A stretch of 64,000 nucleotides of DNA. Origin: Apophysomyces variabilis. Taxonomy: Eukaryota > Mucoromycota > Mucoromycetes > Mucorales > Mucoraceae. A program made the translations under genes and the position numbers. Positions 48,279 through 60,400 of the stretch are shown here, in pieces. A model generated the notes under the pieces. The model ran no database searches and was not told the DNA's origin. It saw only the letters and a list, made by a program, of their open reading frames with translations. Each line of letters opens with the position of its first letter. The stretch's first letter is position 1. Where the stretch lies: NCBI GenBank assembly GCA_002749535.1, contig MZZL01000391.1, forward strand, positions 139,061 through 203,060. Direction: 5' to 3'.

Positions 48279-50165
48279 ATGGCTTTTTCCTCGGCGCTTA
48301 TTCTAACTGACCTAAATGATTATATCGCACCCTCTCAGGCTTGCATTAAGCCTGTAGAAATAAAGAAGTCTGACAACCAAGGTCCTGTAAGTGAAAAATT
48401 CTATATTTCGATCGTAAATGCTGACCGATCGCAGTCAGAAATTAAAGTCGATGAAGAGGGAGGCTATTACGAAATAACGCATGACGGAGGCGAATCGAAA
48501 CTGGAAAAAGCGTCCATTTCACTTAACGATTGTTTGGCTTGCAGGTAAGTCAATAACCATTTTTACCTTTGATGAGTAACACGACCGGCGTTCAACAGCG
48601 GATGTGTCACATCAGCGGAAAGTGTTTTGATCACGATGCAATCGCAGGAAGAACTTTACAGCATACTAAATGCAAACAAGGATGCTTTGGATCAGAACGA
48701 TCCGAGCACACACAAGACCGTTGTTATCTCCATCAGCCCGCAATCAAGGGCTTCTCTCGCAGCAAAATATAACTTGACGCCATTGCAAGTACATAAACGA
48801 CTAGTCTATTTTTTCAAGCATTATCTAGGAGCACACCACGTATTTGATACCTCCTTTTCTCGGGACTTGTCACTTGTTGAATCAGCCAGAGAATTTGTCG
48901 AACGTTTCAAACATTACATGGCTAACGGTGGTGATAAAGTGGAGGCATCGCTGCAGCAACAGGAAGCTGAACAGATGAATGAAGATCAGGAAAATGGAAG
49001 AGGAAGAGCGAGAAGACGCAAAGTAGCTCGTTCAGATGAAGCGTCGAACACAGCGCGTATTCTACCCATGTTAGCGTCTTCCTGTCCTGGATGGGTGTGC
49101 TACGCTGAGAAGACACACGGAGATGTGTTGCCGAATATTTCAGCAGCCAAGTCACCCCAGCAAATGATGGGATCCCTTGTTAAGGATTATATCGCTCATA
49201 AATCTAATACGCGGTAAGCTTTTACAACGAATAAAAGCACAATGATGATTGATTAAACGTGGGACTGTAGGCCAAACAATATCTATCATGTCGCAGTAAT
49301 GCCTTGTTACGACAAGAAACTGGAAGCCAGTCGACCCGATTTCTTTTTAGAACAATATAGTACTCGCGAAGTGGACTGTGTTTTAACCACAACCGAGGTG
49401 GATAAAATGTTCCAAGAACAAAACCTTGACTTTGCCCAATTACCCGAAGCCGCAATAGATGACATGTAAGCGCAACAGCAGCAACATGTAGTATAATGGA
49501 TAGCTCATATGTCAAAATAGGTTCAACAAAGCGGGTATTGATCCTGCTACTCAGATCGAGACACTCTACGGTTCTGAAGGATCTTCATCCGGCGGCGCTC
49601 TGGAATATATCCTGGCCACTGCCGCCCGAGAGCTGTTTAACATAACAGATGTTGGTACAGATCTTTCGAATTCCGGACGTGTGGTCATTAAGTTGGGCAA
49701 AAACGCGGACGTCCGAGAGTATATGCTTCAATCTGACGATGGAAGAACGCTTTTGAGATTTGCAACGGCTTACGGTTTCAGAAACATTCAGAATATTGTA
49801 CGCAAGGTGAAAACGGGCAAGTGCACATACCACTATGTTGAGGTTATGGCATGTCCCAGTGGTTGTGTGAATGGCGGTGGTCAAATTGCTCCCAATTCAG
49901 AAGTTGTAGTCAATGCGAAAGATTGGGTTCAGTATGTGGAACAGATTTACCGATCAGTACAAGGCGTCAGGCCGGAAGAAAGCGATGTAATCAAAGCTAT
50001 TTATAAGTAAGTTCAGATTACCGTCTTCGTTACGTTTATATTAATGTTCCTGTGAATAGTGAGTGGATTGGTGATCCTAACAGTGAGCGAGCAAAAACAC
50101 TGCTGAGGACGCAGTATCATGCTGTTACCCAGAATCTGGCTAATCCTTTAGCGACAAAATGGTAG
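48279..50165 (+). CDS. NAR1: Cytosolic iron-sulfur assembly factor NAR1 (iron hydrogenase-like)
   Basis: Five exons, about 555 residues. The start [20 protein letters not shown] fits the family. The N-terminal [4Fe-4S] ligands are the Cys in 'SQACIKPV' and the C-x2-C-x2-C in '[12 protein letters not shown]', which is assembled across the first intron. The hydrogenase-like ligands appear in '[17 protein letters not shown]', '[19 protein letters not shown]' and '[13 protein letters not shown]'. Other signatures are '[17 protein letters not shown]' and '[14 protein letters not shown]'. The C-terminus is ...LANPLATKW, with the terminal Trp usual for cytosolic Fe-S targets and CIA components. NAR1 works with Cia1, Cia2 and Met18 to deliver clusters to nuclear and cytosolic proteins. 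Four GT-AG introns all keep phase. It is complete. Confidence 0.95.
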
Positions 50166-51162
50166 TATGTGGACCAAGAATATACTGTGTTTATATACCA
50201 TCATGTACCTGTCATCATTATTTTGTACAATATATCTCTTGTTTTTCCTTGTTCAACCAACTTTGTGCTTTATATGTGTTATCATGGAGACTTGATAAAA
50301 AACGTTTATGAGACAGTTGCCGTTAGTTAACGAAAACGTAGAATTTGATTAGCATGACTTTCCGAAACAAAGATTTTGTTCGTCTGACGCGAAGTATCTG
50401 GCTATGAAATACAATATGTAGTTGCGGCTTTAGAATGAATTCTTTACGTGTTGAAACGCGGCGTCAATTTTCTCTTCCAGCTTAGAAAATACAAATGGCA
50501 GTTATAGTCATTGCTATTATCGAAGCACTAACGCTAAGAACTCACATTACGAGAGCAGGCTTGTATCACAATGTTTCTTGCAGCGCAGAAAACTTTAAAC
50601 GCTTCAATATTCACCTTTGCGTTTTCCGGAGTATTGGATATATCAAGGATACCTATTGCATGCGTACTGTACAATGGTCCGACAATGAATATTGGCTCTT
50701 TGTATCGCATGAAGTTTTATGCTACAAAATAAGGAGATATAGTGCATAAAATTATTCAATGATGTACGCATAGAAACTTGTAAATCTATAGAATAATAAT
50801 GCAAACATTTGAATAACCATTGCCAAGTGTAAGCTTTGCACAGTATCGCTCGTCCAGCTTATTGTAAAGCATAATTTTCCCAGCTTTTATTGAATGGGTA
50901 GAAGAAATGCAAAGATATCAACCTGTAATAAATCTTGTGTTGCGATATATACAACAGTAGAAAGAAACATGTGCTTCACCGCTACAAAACTGCCTCATCT
51001 GACCCTTTGCAGCAAAGTGACTAACGCGCCCAAAATTACAGTATTGTGGTGCGTTTAAATCAGTTAGAAGTGGTGTATATATACAGCCAAGACGTCATTC
51101 TGCACTTTTGGTTAGCTTTAGTCTTCTTCTGACAATCTCTTACTTATATCAGTTAATTAACA
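50166..51162. other. Intergenic with no recognisable gene
   Basis: About 1 kb. A plus-strand frame at 50495-50749 has no conserved content. No repeat or RNA gene can be supported. Confidence 0.4.
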
Positions 51163-52617
51163 ATGGCAGTCGACATGTCCTCAATGTCCTCTGGGATAAT
51201 GTATTGAATGCTAGCAAAATACTTTCGATCGCACTCATGACGTTGTCTTAGGCAGTTTAATTCGGTCCAAGATGAGCTCGAATATTACCGATCCCATGCA
51301 GAGAACCTCGAAAACACTCTTCAAGAAACGAGAGCAGCGCTTGATGAGTTTCAAATTTCATCTCGTGAGCTGGAAGAAGAGTTGGAAAAAGAGTTGCAGA
51401 CAACGGAGAAGGCATACAAAGACCTCAAAGCACGATGCGAACAATTCAAACGAGAGGCTGACGACTGGAAAGTAGGCGTTTTGGTCTTTAGTTATTTCGC
51501 CTGACCCCTTCCTTTTGTTCTCATTTCTTGCTGTTAGTCAAAATACACTCAAGCTAAACACGAGCAGAACATGGCAATGATGCAGATGCAAAGAGAAATC
51601 GATATCCTACGAGCAACAGAAGAAATGTTCAGAAAGAAAATCCTTGAATTAGAGCTCGATAATGATGATTTGGAACGTACCGAGCGGTAAGCACTCTAGA
51701 TATTTATTCGCCAGCTCCCTTATTTGAAAGAATGCTTTTGCAGTGCCGCAACCTCGTCATTATCCGATTTGGAGGTGAAGCTAAACAAAGCAATCGAACG
51801 AAATGTGATTCTAGGTAAACTGTGTTGAAGAAAGCAATACGTGTCCGCTGATTTTCCTTGATTGAAGAGAATGAGATTGCAGCCAAGGATAGCCTCACAG
51901 AGCAAACACAGCGACTTAAAGATGAATTGAACGGTAAGATGAGGTTGTACACGCGCGTCAAGACGGAATAACTTATTATTTCCTGTTACAGAGGTGAACA
52001 CCGAACTAGCAGTGTTGCGAGACAAGTCAAGCAAGCAGAGCGAATTTATCCAAGAACTGGAAAACAAGTTGGAGGATTCGGAAAAGAGCCGAAAAGACTT
52101 GTTACAGCAGCAACAGCGAGCAGGCACACCTGAAAGAGGGAATTATTACTATGAGCCTTATAACCGTACCAACAGGACACGTATCCCTCGAACACCTAGC
52201 ATTGGCGGTAACATGAATGGGATGTCCACTATTTCGTCCGCTAGCTCTAACCCCGTTAAAATGGTGCAAGAAATGGTTGGCCGCGTGAGAGTATGTTTGT
52301 TCGACCAGCCTATATGCATTTCAGTCAGGTTAACTGATTTTTTTCTTTTCTTCCCGAAGAGCCTCGAATCCCGTTTGCAGTCTTGCCGATCTCTGGTCAC
52401 CCCACTGCTGAACCCGCCACCTTCCTACAGTTCATCCATCCCTGCTTCTAACATTATTCACAGAGACTCGACCATGCACAGCCGGCCGTCTTCGCCAAGC
52501 AGTATTCGTTCAGGAAGTCCTATGAACTTTGCCAACATCAAGGCACGGCGGCCATCGGAATATATGCGAGCTAGCCCTATGGATACCAGCGAAGATGGCA
52601 ATGGGGAAGAGGACTAA
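51163..52617 (+). CDS. NudE/NDEL-family nuclear distribution protein
   Basis: Seven exons, about 365 residues. A short exon 1 (MAVDMSSMSSGI) is joined by a GT-AG intron to QFNSVQDELEYYRSHAENLE. The N-terminal half is one long coiled coil: 'LEEELEKELQTTEKAYKDLK', 'QREIDILRATEEMFRKKILE', 'LELDNDDLERTERAATSSLS' and 'LEVKLNKAIERNVILENEI', which is the LIS1/dynein-binding region in this family. The C-terminal half is serine/proline-rich with 'RTRIPRTPSIGG' and a MVQEMVGRVRSLESRLQSC segment. NudE (RO11 in Neurospora) partners LIS1 and dynein in nuclear migration and minus-end transport along hyphal microtubules. Complete. Confidence 0.92.
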
Positions 52618-53517
52618 AGAGCGGCAGCAAAGAGCCTTATTTCCCTCTTCACGGTATATATACTCACCATTCCCATTGAAAAACAAGAATATTATTCTAT
52701 AACAACACAGTTTACGCGTTATTTTTCCTCTTGCTTAATAGTAACCCTTTGTAAGAGTTCTCGCATGAAGAAATGTCATCTATTTTAAAACCTGAGTATA
52801 GTGTAGATTGTGCCAAATTCACCGGTGCCAAATGGTGCAACTACACGGTTAACGGAATAGATTTGTTTAAGACAAACAGTTTAGTTGCTCATAATTCGTA
52901 AACGCATCACCTTCATACAGTTAATGTGATTGCGATTCTGGTTATCCCACTTTCTTCCGGAACTAGCCAGTTCTCCAAGATAGCTTGAGCGTATCGAAAA
53001 TCCCGATAGAGCTTCCCTTTTTATTTCTCCTTTCTCTCTGCGTTCAGTATCGCATAAGTACGTGTCACTTCAGAAATGAGACACGTTGCTTCCCAAGGCA
53101 GGGAATGTACAGTGTAGTAGAGAGAACCAATCTTTAATATTTTTTAACAAACTGGAAAACAAAAAACAATAACGGTGCTTGCAGAGGAAAGACTCCCGAG
53201 ATTGCAGCGTATTCGTTGCCTGCTGACATAGATGGGCGATTCTTACGTTCGCAAAATCGCCACTGCCCTTCGTTATGTTCAGGGCAGCAAACTTAAAATT
53301 AAATATAATACGAAAAACGCTGGATTGGCTTCCCGCCAGGATTATTGGTCGAATTTTGTTATTGGGAAGATGTAAATCGATGAAGACTTTGACCAGTGAT
53401 GGGCTGTGAGGCTGCCACGACACAGTGAAATCGGTAAATTGTTTTGCCTTGATACCTCATAGTCGTCACCGTAGCCCGTCCAGTGCGACAGAGAAAACGA
53501 TTTCACTTTCATTTCAC
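52618..53517. other. Intergenic with no recognisable gene
   Basis: About 900 bases between the NudE and Derlin genes. Minus-strand frames at 53070-53423 and 53342-53587 overlap the Derlin promoter, have no conserved content and are treated as chance. Nothing else can be supported. Confidence 0.4.
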
Positions 53518-54480
53518 ATGCCACCCACACAACCGTCTGCTCGTAATGAAATTGTGGACTGGTATACTTCCATTCCACCTGTGACAAAGGCTATTTTTAC
53601 GCTTACAATACTTGTTACGGCTTCGCCGGCGTTGCAGCTCGTCCATCCCTCCTACATGATCTTGCTGTGGGGGGAAATCAGTTCTAAATTGCAGGTATTG
53701 ATCGGCAGCTTTTCTTATTTATACCGTATGCATATTGCTGACAAATAATTACAATAGCTATGGCGATTAATAACACCGTTTTTCTTGCACGGTTTTGGTC
53801 TCGGCTTTGCGATGAATCTCTATCTCATTTACCGGCATTCCTTGCAGATTGAAACCCAAGTGTTTATGGGGCAAACCGCAGACTACGTGTATTTTCTGTT
53901 AGTAACATGTGCATTGCAGCTGGTAATAGCTCCCAAATGCTTATATGAGCGATATCTAACGCGTTTTCTGCCCCCCATAGGCTGCAGCAAAGTTTCTTGA
54001 TTTACTAGTCATGAGCAATGGATTGATCATGGCTGTTATTTACCTCTGGGCGCAGTACAATAGCGAGGCAATGATGAGTTTTATGTTTGGCATCACTTTC
54101 AAGGTAATGTAGCTCGGCGAAGAAACAAAGCGGAGATTGACACGCATCTATTGTGGAAAACGTAGGCATTATACCTTCCTTGGGCATTGATTGCCTATGA
54201 CTTTCTGCTAAGTGGAGCCGTGCCTATATCCTCTTTGCTTGGAATTGCCACTGCTCACATTTATTACTACTTCACTGCGATATATCCTCGGCAGGGTGGG
54301 GTCCAGTACCTGAAGACACCGGCATTCTTGCATCGCTTGTTTCCACCAGTACCTATTCAGGGCAACCATAGCGGAGCCCATGTATGGCCAACCCAGCAAC
54401 AAAGACAACAGCAAACACAACCAGGACGTCCTAACCCATTCGGAGGTCACACATGGGGAAGAGGACATCGGTTAGGATAA
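53518..54480 (+). CDS. Derlin (Der1-like ER-associated degradation protein)
   Basis: Four exons, about 260 residues. The start MPPTQPSARNEIVDWYTSIP is followed by 'PPVTKAIFTLTILVTASPAL', the classic Derlin N-terminal membrane segment. Further membrane segments and the rhomboid-like motifs are 'LQLWRLITPFFLHGFGLGFA' (the WR motif), 'MNLYLIYRHSLQIE', 'VMSNGLIMAVIYLWAQYNSE', and 'GIATAHIYYYFTAIYPRQGG' (GxxxG/H helix). The tail is Q/P/G-rich and ends RGHRLG. Derlins are inactive rhomboids that move misfolded proteins out of the ER together with Hrd1 and Cdc48. All three introns are GT-AG; the splice at KLQ|LWRLITPF restores the conserved WR motif. Complete and of normal length. Confidence 0.93.
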
Positions 54481-54632
54481 TAATTTGCAAGTTGTGAAAA
54501 ATAAAGCAAAGATTTTCGTCTCAGAGTAATGAGAATTTGGGTTGGACATGTGGAGAAATTCGTGTCTTGATTGCGCGTCGATACATCTACTGGCTACTGG
54601 ATGATAGTTTATTCTACTTTAGAATACCGTTT

Positions 54633-54804
54633 ATTGAACAATTTCTTACGCTACTCTAAATCCATGCAAGGATCAAGTTTGCGCTAAAAGGGGTATAGAT
54701 ATGCGTCATTAGTAAATGGATTATGCGAGAAATATATTTTACTTACCTGAACTTGTCCCTTCCACGGACACAAAATTCATTCGAGCAGCGTAAAAGAATG
54801 TTCA
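54633..54804. repeat. Imperfect long inverted repeat (MITE-like)
   Basis: The left arm (about 54635-54679) and right arm (about 54750-54804) are reverse-complementary with gaps. The outer block GAACAATTTCTTACGCTACTC matches GAACATTCTTTTACGCTGCTC in 17 of 21 positions, and the inner block TCCATGCAAGGATCAAGTT matches TCCGTGGAAGGGACAAGTT in 15 of 19. The loop is about 70 bases. The direct repeat TTAGTAAATGGA (about 54709-54720 and 54808-54819) accompanies it. Confidence 0.5.
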
Positions 54805-55615
54805 TGGTTAGTAAATGGAAGGATAGCTTGACATCTTTTTTTTTTTTTTACTTATCCCCGAAGGGTAATCCTACCCAAAGGCAGGGGCGGCGGGAGAGAG
54901 ACACGGCATCCATGGAGTGGCCGGTTTGTGTGTAATGCACTGCAGAGGACTTGAAGCGATGCAACACCTGGCGAGGACTTGGAAGCAGAAGATAATGAAT
55001 AACACCGTACATAAACAGAAAACATTTATTTTTCACTTACCTAGTGGAGTGCGGGGAGCTTACTCACACAACCAAGGTGGTTCCGGGCAGAGGTTATGCA
55101 GGCTAAAGGATGTAAAAAAGGGACATCAGTCATTCTGTACATATAATCAATGCGAAGTATATACCGGGGATGTTTTTGGATAACAGAGCCATGGAGCAGA
55201 AAAGGTGTTGCCTCTTCGCGTTTATATTGCTCGGGTCACTGAAACCAAAAATCACAGTCATGGATAAGAAATCGATGGATGTCTTATGGATGACAACAAT
55301 TCAGAGATAAGACAACAATTCTCCCAAGAGTAAAAATGGACTCAGTTTGATAGAAGGTCTTGAACAGAATGGAACATCTGTACAGGAAATAAACCCTCTT
55401 CTTTCGTTTCTATACGTCATTGACTATATCATTTTCGTTTCTGTCAGTTATGGTATCAGAAGCTGTCAGGGCAATGTACCCAATTTCGGTTCTGCTCAAT
55501 TGTATTGCCTTATATTCCACTTTGATATTCCCTGAATGTAGCTATGTTCTCCTTTTCTTCTATTATATCTTAAACGTTGTCTATTAAGCAATCACAAAAG
55601 ATTGGATCGCCACGG

Positions 55616-55926
55616 AATGAACGGTTATTATCTTGTCATGGATAATGCGCCCATCCATACACCAGTCAAGGTTAAGCAGTTGGTCGAAGAAAGAGGATAC
55701 AAATGTCTCTATTTTCCTCTCTACTCTCCCTTTCTCAACCCAATAGAAGAATTTTGAGCCAAAGTGAAAGCTGGGGTAAGAAGGGAGCCCCTACAAGTTG
55801 ACGATAACCTTCAAGAGCGTATTGTTTAAGCAGCGCGAAAAGTAAAGCGCTCAGACTATCAAGGATGGATCAGACATGCTGAGAGATTTTTCTTTAGATG
55901 CAATAATAGAGAACCGCTTCTTTAAA
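55616..55926 (+). pseudogene. Tc1/IS630-type DDE transposase, C-terminal fragment with two in-frame stops
   Basis: One frame reads 'MNGYYLVMDNAPIHTPVKVK', 'ERGYKCLYFPLYSPFLNPIE', then a TGA where a Trp is usual (EEF-stop-AKVK), later a TAA, and ends 'WIRHAERFFFRCNNREPLL' before TAA at 55924-55926. The MDNAPIH block carries the second catalytic Asp, and YSPxLNPIE carries the third acidic residue (Glu) of DDE_3 transposases. The N-terminal DNA-binding half and first catalytic Asp are not found intact upstream. It is clearly inactive. Confidence 0.8.
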
Positions 55927-56103
55927 TAAATTCGTCTTGCTGTGGTTTGAAATAAACTATCTCAGTAAATAGTGAACATGGACACGACTGTACGCAAAGA
56001 AAGGTAGTCTGACCGCAAATATTTTCATCCAATCATGCAAAAGCATTTTTTTGATTCCGCAAGAACTTGGTCCTTGCATGGACGCAAAATTTATTCAATA
56101 AAC

Positions 56104-56883
56104 AGTATGATTGACCGTACATATTTTATCCTTGCCCTTAGATAAGATAATTCAAAGTTTTTCAGACACTCACTGGCCGTTCTTATCTGTCTCTGAAATG
56201 AACAACTTATTCGTAAGCAATGTCTCGCCTTTAAACAAGATAATTAACTATAGCCATTTTTTGCTAATACTACAGTATACCGCTGCGCAAGTTGACCTCA
56301 ACAAGAATGCGAAACATAGTCCCTCTGGCCTCTCTGCACGCGGTTGCTTTAACTGGTACCATTTCAACGAGCATTTAGCCAGGATGTGTCGAATTATATT
56401 TAACACCGTCTTTTATTCTTGTAGACAGATATGAATACATTGTAGGGATTGCTGCAAAGTTTCAACGATGGCCTGCCCACCTGGGCATAGGGCATACATG
56501 CTGGTTAAGGCCGATCCTCTTTGGGACCCGCCATGCAGCCCATCTGTTTAACACCAATTTGGACCCCAAATCTAGTTTCCCTCAATCGTTCAACACATCC
56601 AGACATCGCCTCCGGGAGTTGTAGTAAGGAATAGTTGAATTTCACCCATGGTGTTCTGCTGGATTTCTTTTGCTTGCAAACGTTTTTTAAAAAATGATGA
56701 CGTACCTGGTCTTAATTTCCTGGTATATGATAGGCGGGCCTGCTCAGACACGTTCGTCCGGGGTGTAAAATTTGCAAGTCCCACGAACGATATACAAAAA
56801 ATAGGCAGGGAGTTAAGCACGCGCTCTGTTTTTGCCCTTCTCGACTCTAATTTTGTCCGTCGAGCGTAAACCCCCTACTCTAC
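56104..56883. other. Intergenic, possibly with further transposon debris
   Basis: Between the DDE element and cytochrome c1. Plus-strand frame 56111-56434 and minus-strand frame 56590-56820 have no recognisable family. The 56450-56600 part is more GC-rich than its surroundings and could be repeat-derived, but I cannot name it. Confidence 0.35.
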
Positions 56884-58187
56884 ATGTTCTCTCGGATTGC
56901 ATCCCAAGCCACTCGACGTACTGCTGTCGCAAAGCCTGTTCTCCAGGTAATATACACATGGCTTGCTGAAAAAAGACAACATGCTCTTCGAACAGTCGTA
57001 ACCAACCGTCGTTAAGCAGGCACGATTCGCGTCGACAAAGCCATACGCCGCTGAGGTACAGATACATTAAGGAATAATGACGAGTCCACCAACAATTTTA
57101 TTGACCCCCTTTGACAGCATCCCGCTAAGATCGCTTCAGTAACCGCCGCCATTGTTGGCGCCACCGGCCTGGCTTATATGTACAGTTCCAGCTCGGTATC
57201 TGCCAACATGGCCGATGAAGGTCTTCATGCACCCGAGTATCCTTGGCCCCACAAGGGTCCTCTTAGCACCTACGACCATGCTGCGTACGTGTCCACGACA
57301 ATTTCGATCCGTAACCATTAACATTATCCTTAGTATCCGTCGTGGTTACCAGGTCTACAGAGAAGTTTGCTCTGCTTGTCACTCGCTCGACCGTATTGCC
57401 TGGAGAAACTTGATTGATGTTTCGCACACCGAAGCTGAAGTTAAGGCAATGGCTGAAGAAGTTGAATACGAAGATGGCCCAGATGAGAACGGTGAAATGT
57501 TTATGAGACCTGGCAAGGTAAATCTCACGATCAATATGGACGAAAAAAAAATAAAAAGCATATGTTCATGCATTAACCACGCGTTTACCTCGAAAAAGCC
57601 CTCGGATTACATGCCCAAGCCTTATCCCAATGAAGAAGCTGCTCGTGCTGGTAATGCTGGTGCCTTGCCTCCAGATTTGTCACTGATCACCAAAGCCCGT
57701 CACGGTGGCGAGGTAAAAATGGATATTGAAAATTTGTGCATAAGTACTTATCAGATGGTATAAAAAGGACTATGTCTTCGCTCTTTTGACCGGTTATGTT
57801 GACGCTCCCGGAGGTGTTGAGGTTCGTGAAGGCTTGAACTACAATCCCTATTTCCCCGGTGGTGCCATTGCAATGGCTCGTGTTTTGTTTGACGGTGTAG
57901 TCGAATATGAAGACGGTACTCCTGCTACTACCTCACAGATGGCTAAGGATGTCTGTACCTTCCTTGCTTGGGCTGCCGAACCAGAGCACGACGACCGTAA
58001 GAAGATGGGCATGAAGGCGACCATCATTCTCTCTGGCTTGACGCTCCTGTCCATCTGGCTTAAGCGATTCAAGTGGGCCCCTATCAAGACTAGAAAAATT
58101 GTATACAAGTAAGTTTGCTATTGTTTCCACATGAGTATCGATAATACTTATACTTTTATAACTCCGTCCTATAGTCCTCCCAAATAA
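56884..58187 (+). CDS. CYT1: Cytochrome c1, haem protein of complex III
   Basis: Seven exons, about 305 residues. The bipartite presequence starts [20 protein letters not shown] and continues '[20 protein letters not shown]', then a hydrophobic sorting stretch ('[20 protein letters not shown]'). The mature domain contains '[20 protein letters not shown]', the haem-binding '[19 protein letters not shown]' with C-x2-CH, '[20 protein letters not shown]', '[15 protein letters not shown]', the axial Met region '[15 protein letters not shown]', and the C-terminal anchor '[20 protein letters not shown]'. It ends IVYNPPK after the last splice. It passes electrons from the Rieske protein to cytochrome c. 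All six introns are GT-AG and keep phase. Complete. Confidence 0.95.
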
Positions 58188-58917
58188 ACGTAATAAAATT
58201 ATTGAGTTATTTGTTTTCCATGAACACTTGGGAAAAAGAGCAATTGCACCCTACAATTTCAGCCCCGGTTGTAGTTGCCTTGACGTTTACTATGGCCTGA
58301 AATCGGTCCGAACAGCTAAACACGACATATTGCGATGCACTTCTACTGACCTTTGACCGATGAAACAATAAGCTTTATGTGGTCGAATCTGTATTCAAAC
58401 CTTGATCTCAGCGAAACTTTGTTTTAGCCGATGTTAAAACTTCTGCTTGCAAGAAAGGGTTGGATTCAATCACGCTTTATCCGTTTCGAAAGATAAGGGA
58501 GGAACAGCACAAGATCAAGTAGGCTTTCAATTGCCGCTTGGTTCTATGATCGATCCATGGAATAGAAATGATTGTGCAACAATAAGCTATTAAAAGGCAA
58601 CATAGATAGCTTCGATTAGCAAACCGAACCTTAAATAGATATTACAGCAGAATCTACGAGGAGTTATCGATGGTGCTTTGGACATCGCATTATGATTCTG
58701 TTATAGGGTCTATGCAAACAAGCAATCGCCATACATGCCTGAAGTGCAAGTGTTAAAGTATTTCCGGATGCAAATCGATTGTATAATTAGTCTTCCTGGG
58801 AGGATGCAGACAATGTTAGTGGGTGCAGGCAAATTTCAATGCCTGTTAATGCTTAAATGAAGGTATAGTTTAATTTCTGTAAATTCCTATATGACAAAAT
58901 CTCTATCAATCTTTCCA
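58188..58917. other. Intergenic with no recognisable gene
   Basis: About 730 bases between the convergent cytochrome c1 and methyltransferase genes. No ORF, repeat or RNA gene can be supported. Confidence 0.4.
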
Positions 58918-60358
58918 TCACTCAGTCTCTTCGCCCTCTAACTTTTTGCGACAATAAACATAATGTACATTTGTCCAACTTTTGAAATCGCGACATTCTT
59001 TTGCTGCGGCCTGAACCACCTTGTCATATTTTGCTAGACCCATAGACCAGTCTTCGCATAATCGTGGTTTCATGGAGTCAAACATTCGCTCAGTACACTC
59101 GAGCATTATATCGCCAACTTTACCAAGCCATCCGATGGGAATCGATCGATAGGAGTGCTGCAGTTCCGTCACCTTATCCGTCGCGCTCAACATCCGAGGT
59201 AATTGCGGTGCAATCTTTAAGTTAATATTTCTCGTTTGTAAAGATACCGTTACTACTCAAGAATGAGCTTATTCCATTATTTTGGGCAGTATGACTTACG
59301 TCGCATCAGCCATATTGAGAGATTTGGTCCGATGTCGTACACTTCTCCACTTGATTCCACTATATTCGAACTTTGGGCTTAGGACAAAGTTGGATGAAAG
59401 TAAAGTTAGCTTACTGAATTCCAACCATCCACCAGGTTTGGTCACCCGGATCATTTCGTTGATGACTGTATCCCATTCGAGTCTCGTCAGGCGCCACAAT
59501 CGATCTCGCTGCGATACATAATCGAATGTATTATCTGGGAACGGAAGCCCTTTGCTGACATCGGCAATTCGGAAGTGACAGTTGATTGGAGGGTTGCTGT
59601 ACCAAACAGGGTTGCAGAATGAATAAGAGATTTCAAGCACATGTTTTAGTGCACTTGCATGATCCTACTTACCTTATTGGATAAATCATATTGTCTACGC
59701 CAGTAAAATGGGAACTCGGATATGATTCTGCCATTTCCTGTATGGGAAAAATGGTAGTATTGAGCAAAAAAAACATCTAAGAGTAGAGCCGAGACCTACT
59801 CTCATCCACCAACCGGGACCACAACTAGTTGTTTTGATGTTAGTGGAGTTTGATCCTGCAAATATGTTCTTGCTTTACCCGACGTCTAAGGCCCGTATGC
59901 CTTTCTTAAATTGTTCTTCAATGTCGAGAAACGTAATTCTGTTCAATATAAGCAGTAGCAGCAAAAAGAAAGAGGACGAAACAGTTTGTCAGTTCGAGCT
60001 TTCTGGAGAGATCAACTTGTCCTCACTTTCCAAATATCATTCTAAGAAACGAGACATGTCAAACCGAGCCAATGCTTATTCTCAAGCTTACTTATGACAG
60101 AGATGGTTAATCTCCAGTCGTTCGATTTCTTCGTCATCACATGGTAAGAGTTCGTTTTTGTTTGGATTCGGCTGTCGATAGTTCCGACCTTCGATATAAT
60201 CGTATTCTCTGATGGGGAATTTCGGTTCTGATGCCTCTTCCGTTTTGCTTTGTATATGTTGAATTCCAATCAAGTCAGAGAAGCAAAGCCAAATAAAGGT
60301 TTGTCTACCTTTTGACTTTGTTTCCCGTCGAACTCTTTGTGGCACTGCGTACGAACAT
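58918..60358 (-). CDS. TAM/Methyltransf-type SAM-dependent methyltransferase
   Basis: Nine exons, about 320 residues. It starts at 60358 (MFVRSATKSSTGNKVKSKTE). The family-typical 'FPIREYDYIEGRNYR' and 'ELLPCDDEEIERLEINHLCH' precede the SAM-binding motif I 'GIRALDVGCGPGWWMREMA', motif II 'SSHFTGVDNMIYPIS', 'DVSKGLPFPDNTFDYVSQRD' (motif III) and 'EMIRVTKPGGWLEF'. The C-terminal part includes 'SGEVYDIGPNLSIWLMR', 'LQTRNINLKIAPQLPRMLSA' and 'SYRSIPIGWLGKVGDIML'. The last intron must use the acceptor gagtag before TAACGG to keep frame, which also yields the conserved VSLQTR segment. Proteins of this type are multicopy in Mucorales and their substrates are unknown. Two TTTGCGCCAG repeats precede the start. 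Confidence 0.87.
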
Positions 60359-60400
60359 GTAAAGGCGAAAAAAAAGACTAGAGGTTTTTTTGCAAGATAA

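Larger units (their letters stand above)
54633..56103 (+). mobile_element. Decayed Tc1/mariner-type DNA transposon with inverted termini
   Basis: The left end contains TCCATGCAAGGATCAAGTT (54661-54679). Its inverse, AACTTGGTCCTTGCATGGA, lies at about 56066-56084 (18 of 19 matching). A third, more diverged copy in the right-end orientation is at about 54750 (aacttgtcccttccacgga). Between the ends lies the C-terminal part of a DDE transposase at 55616-55926. The 1.4-kb size and TIR-like ends fit a Tc1/mariner-type element, but exact ends and TA target duplications cannot be fixed by eye. Confidence 0.45.
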
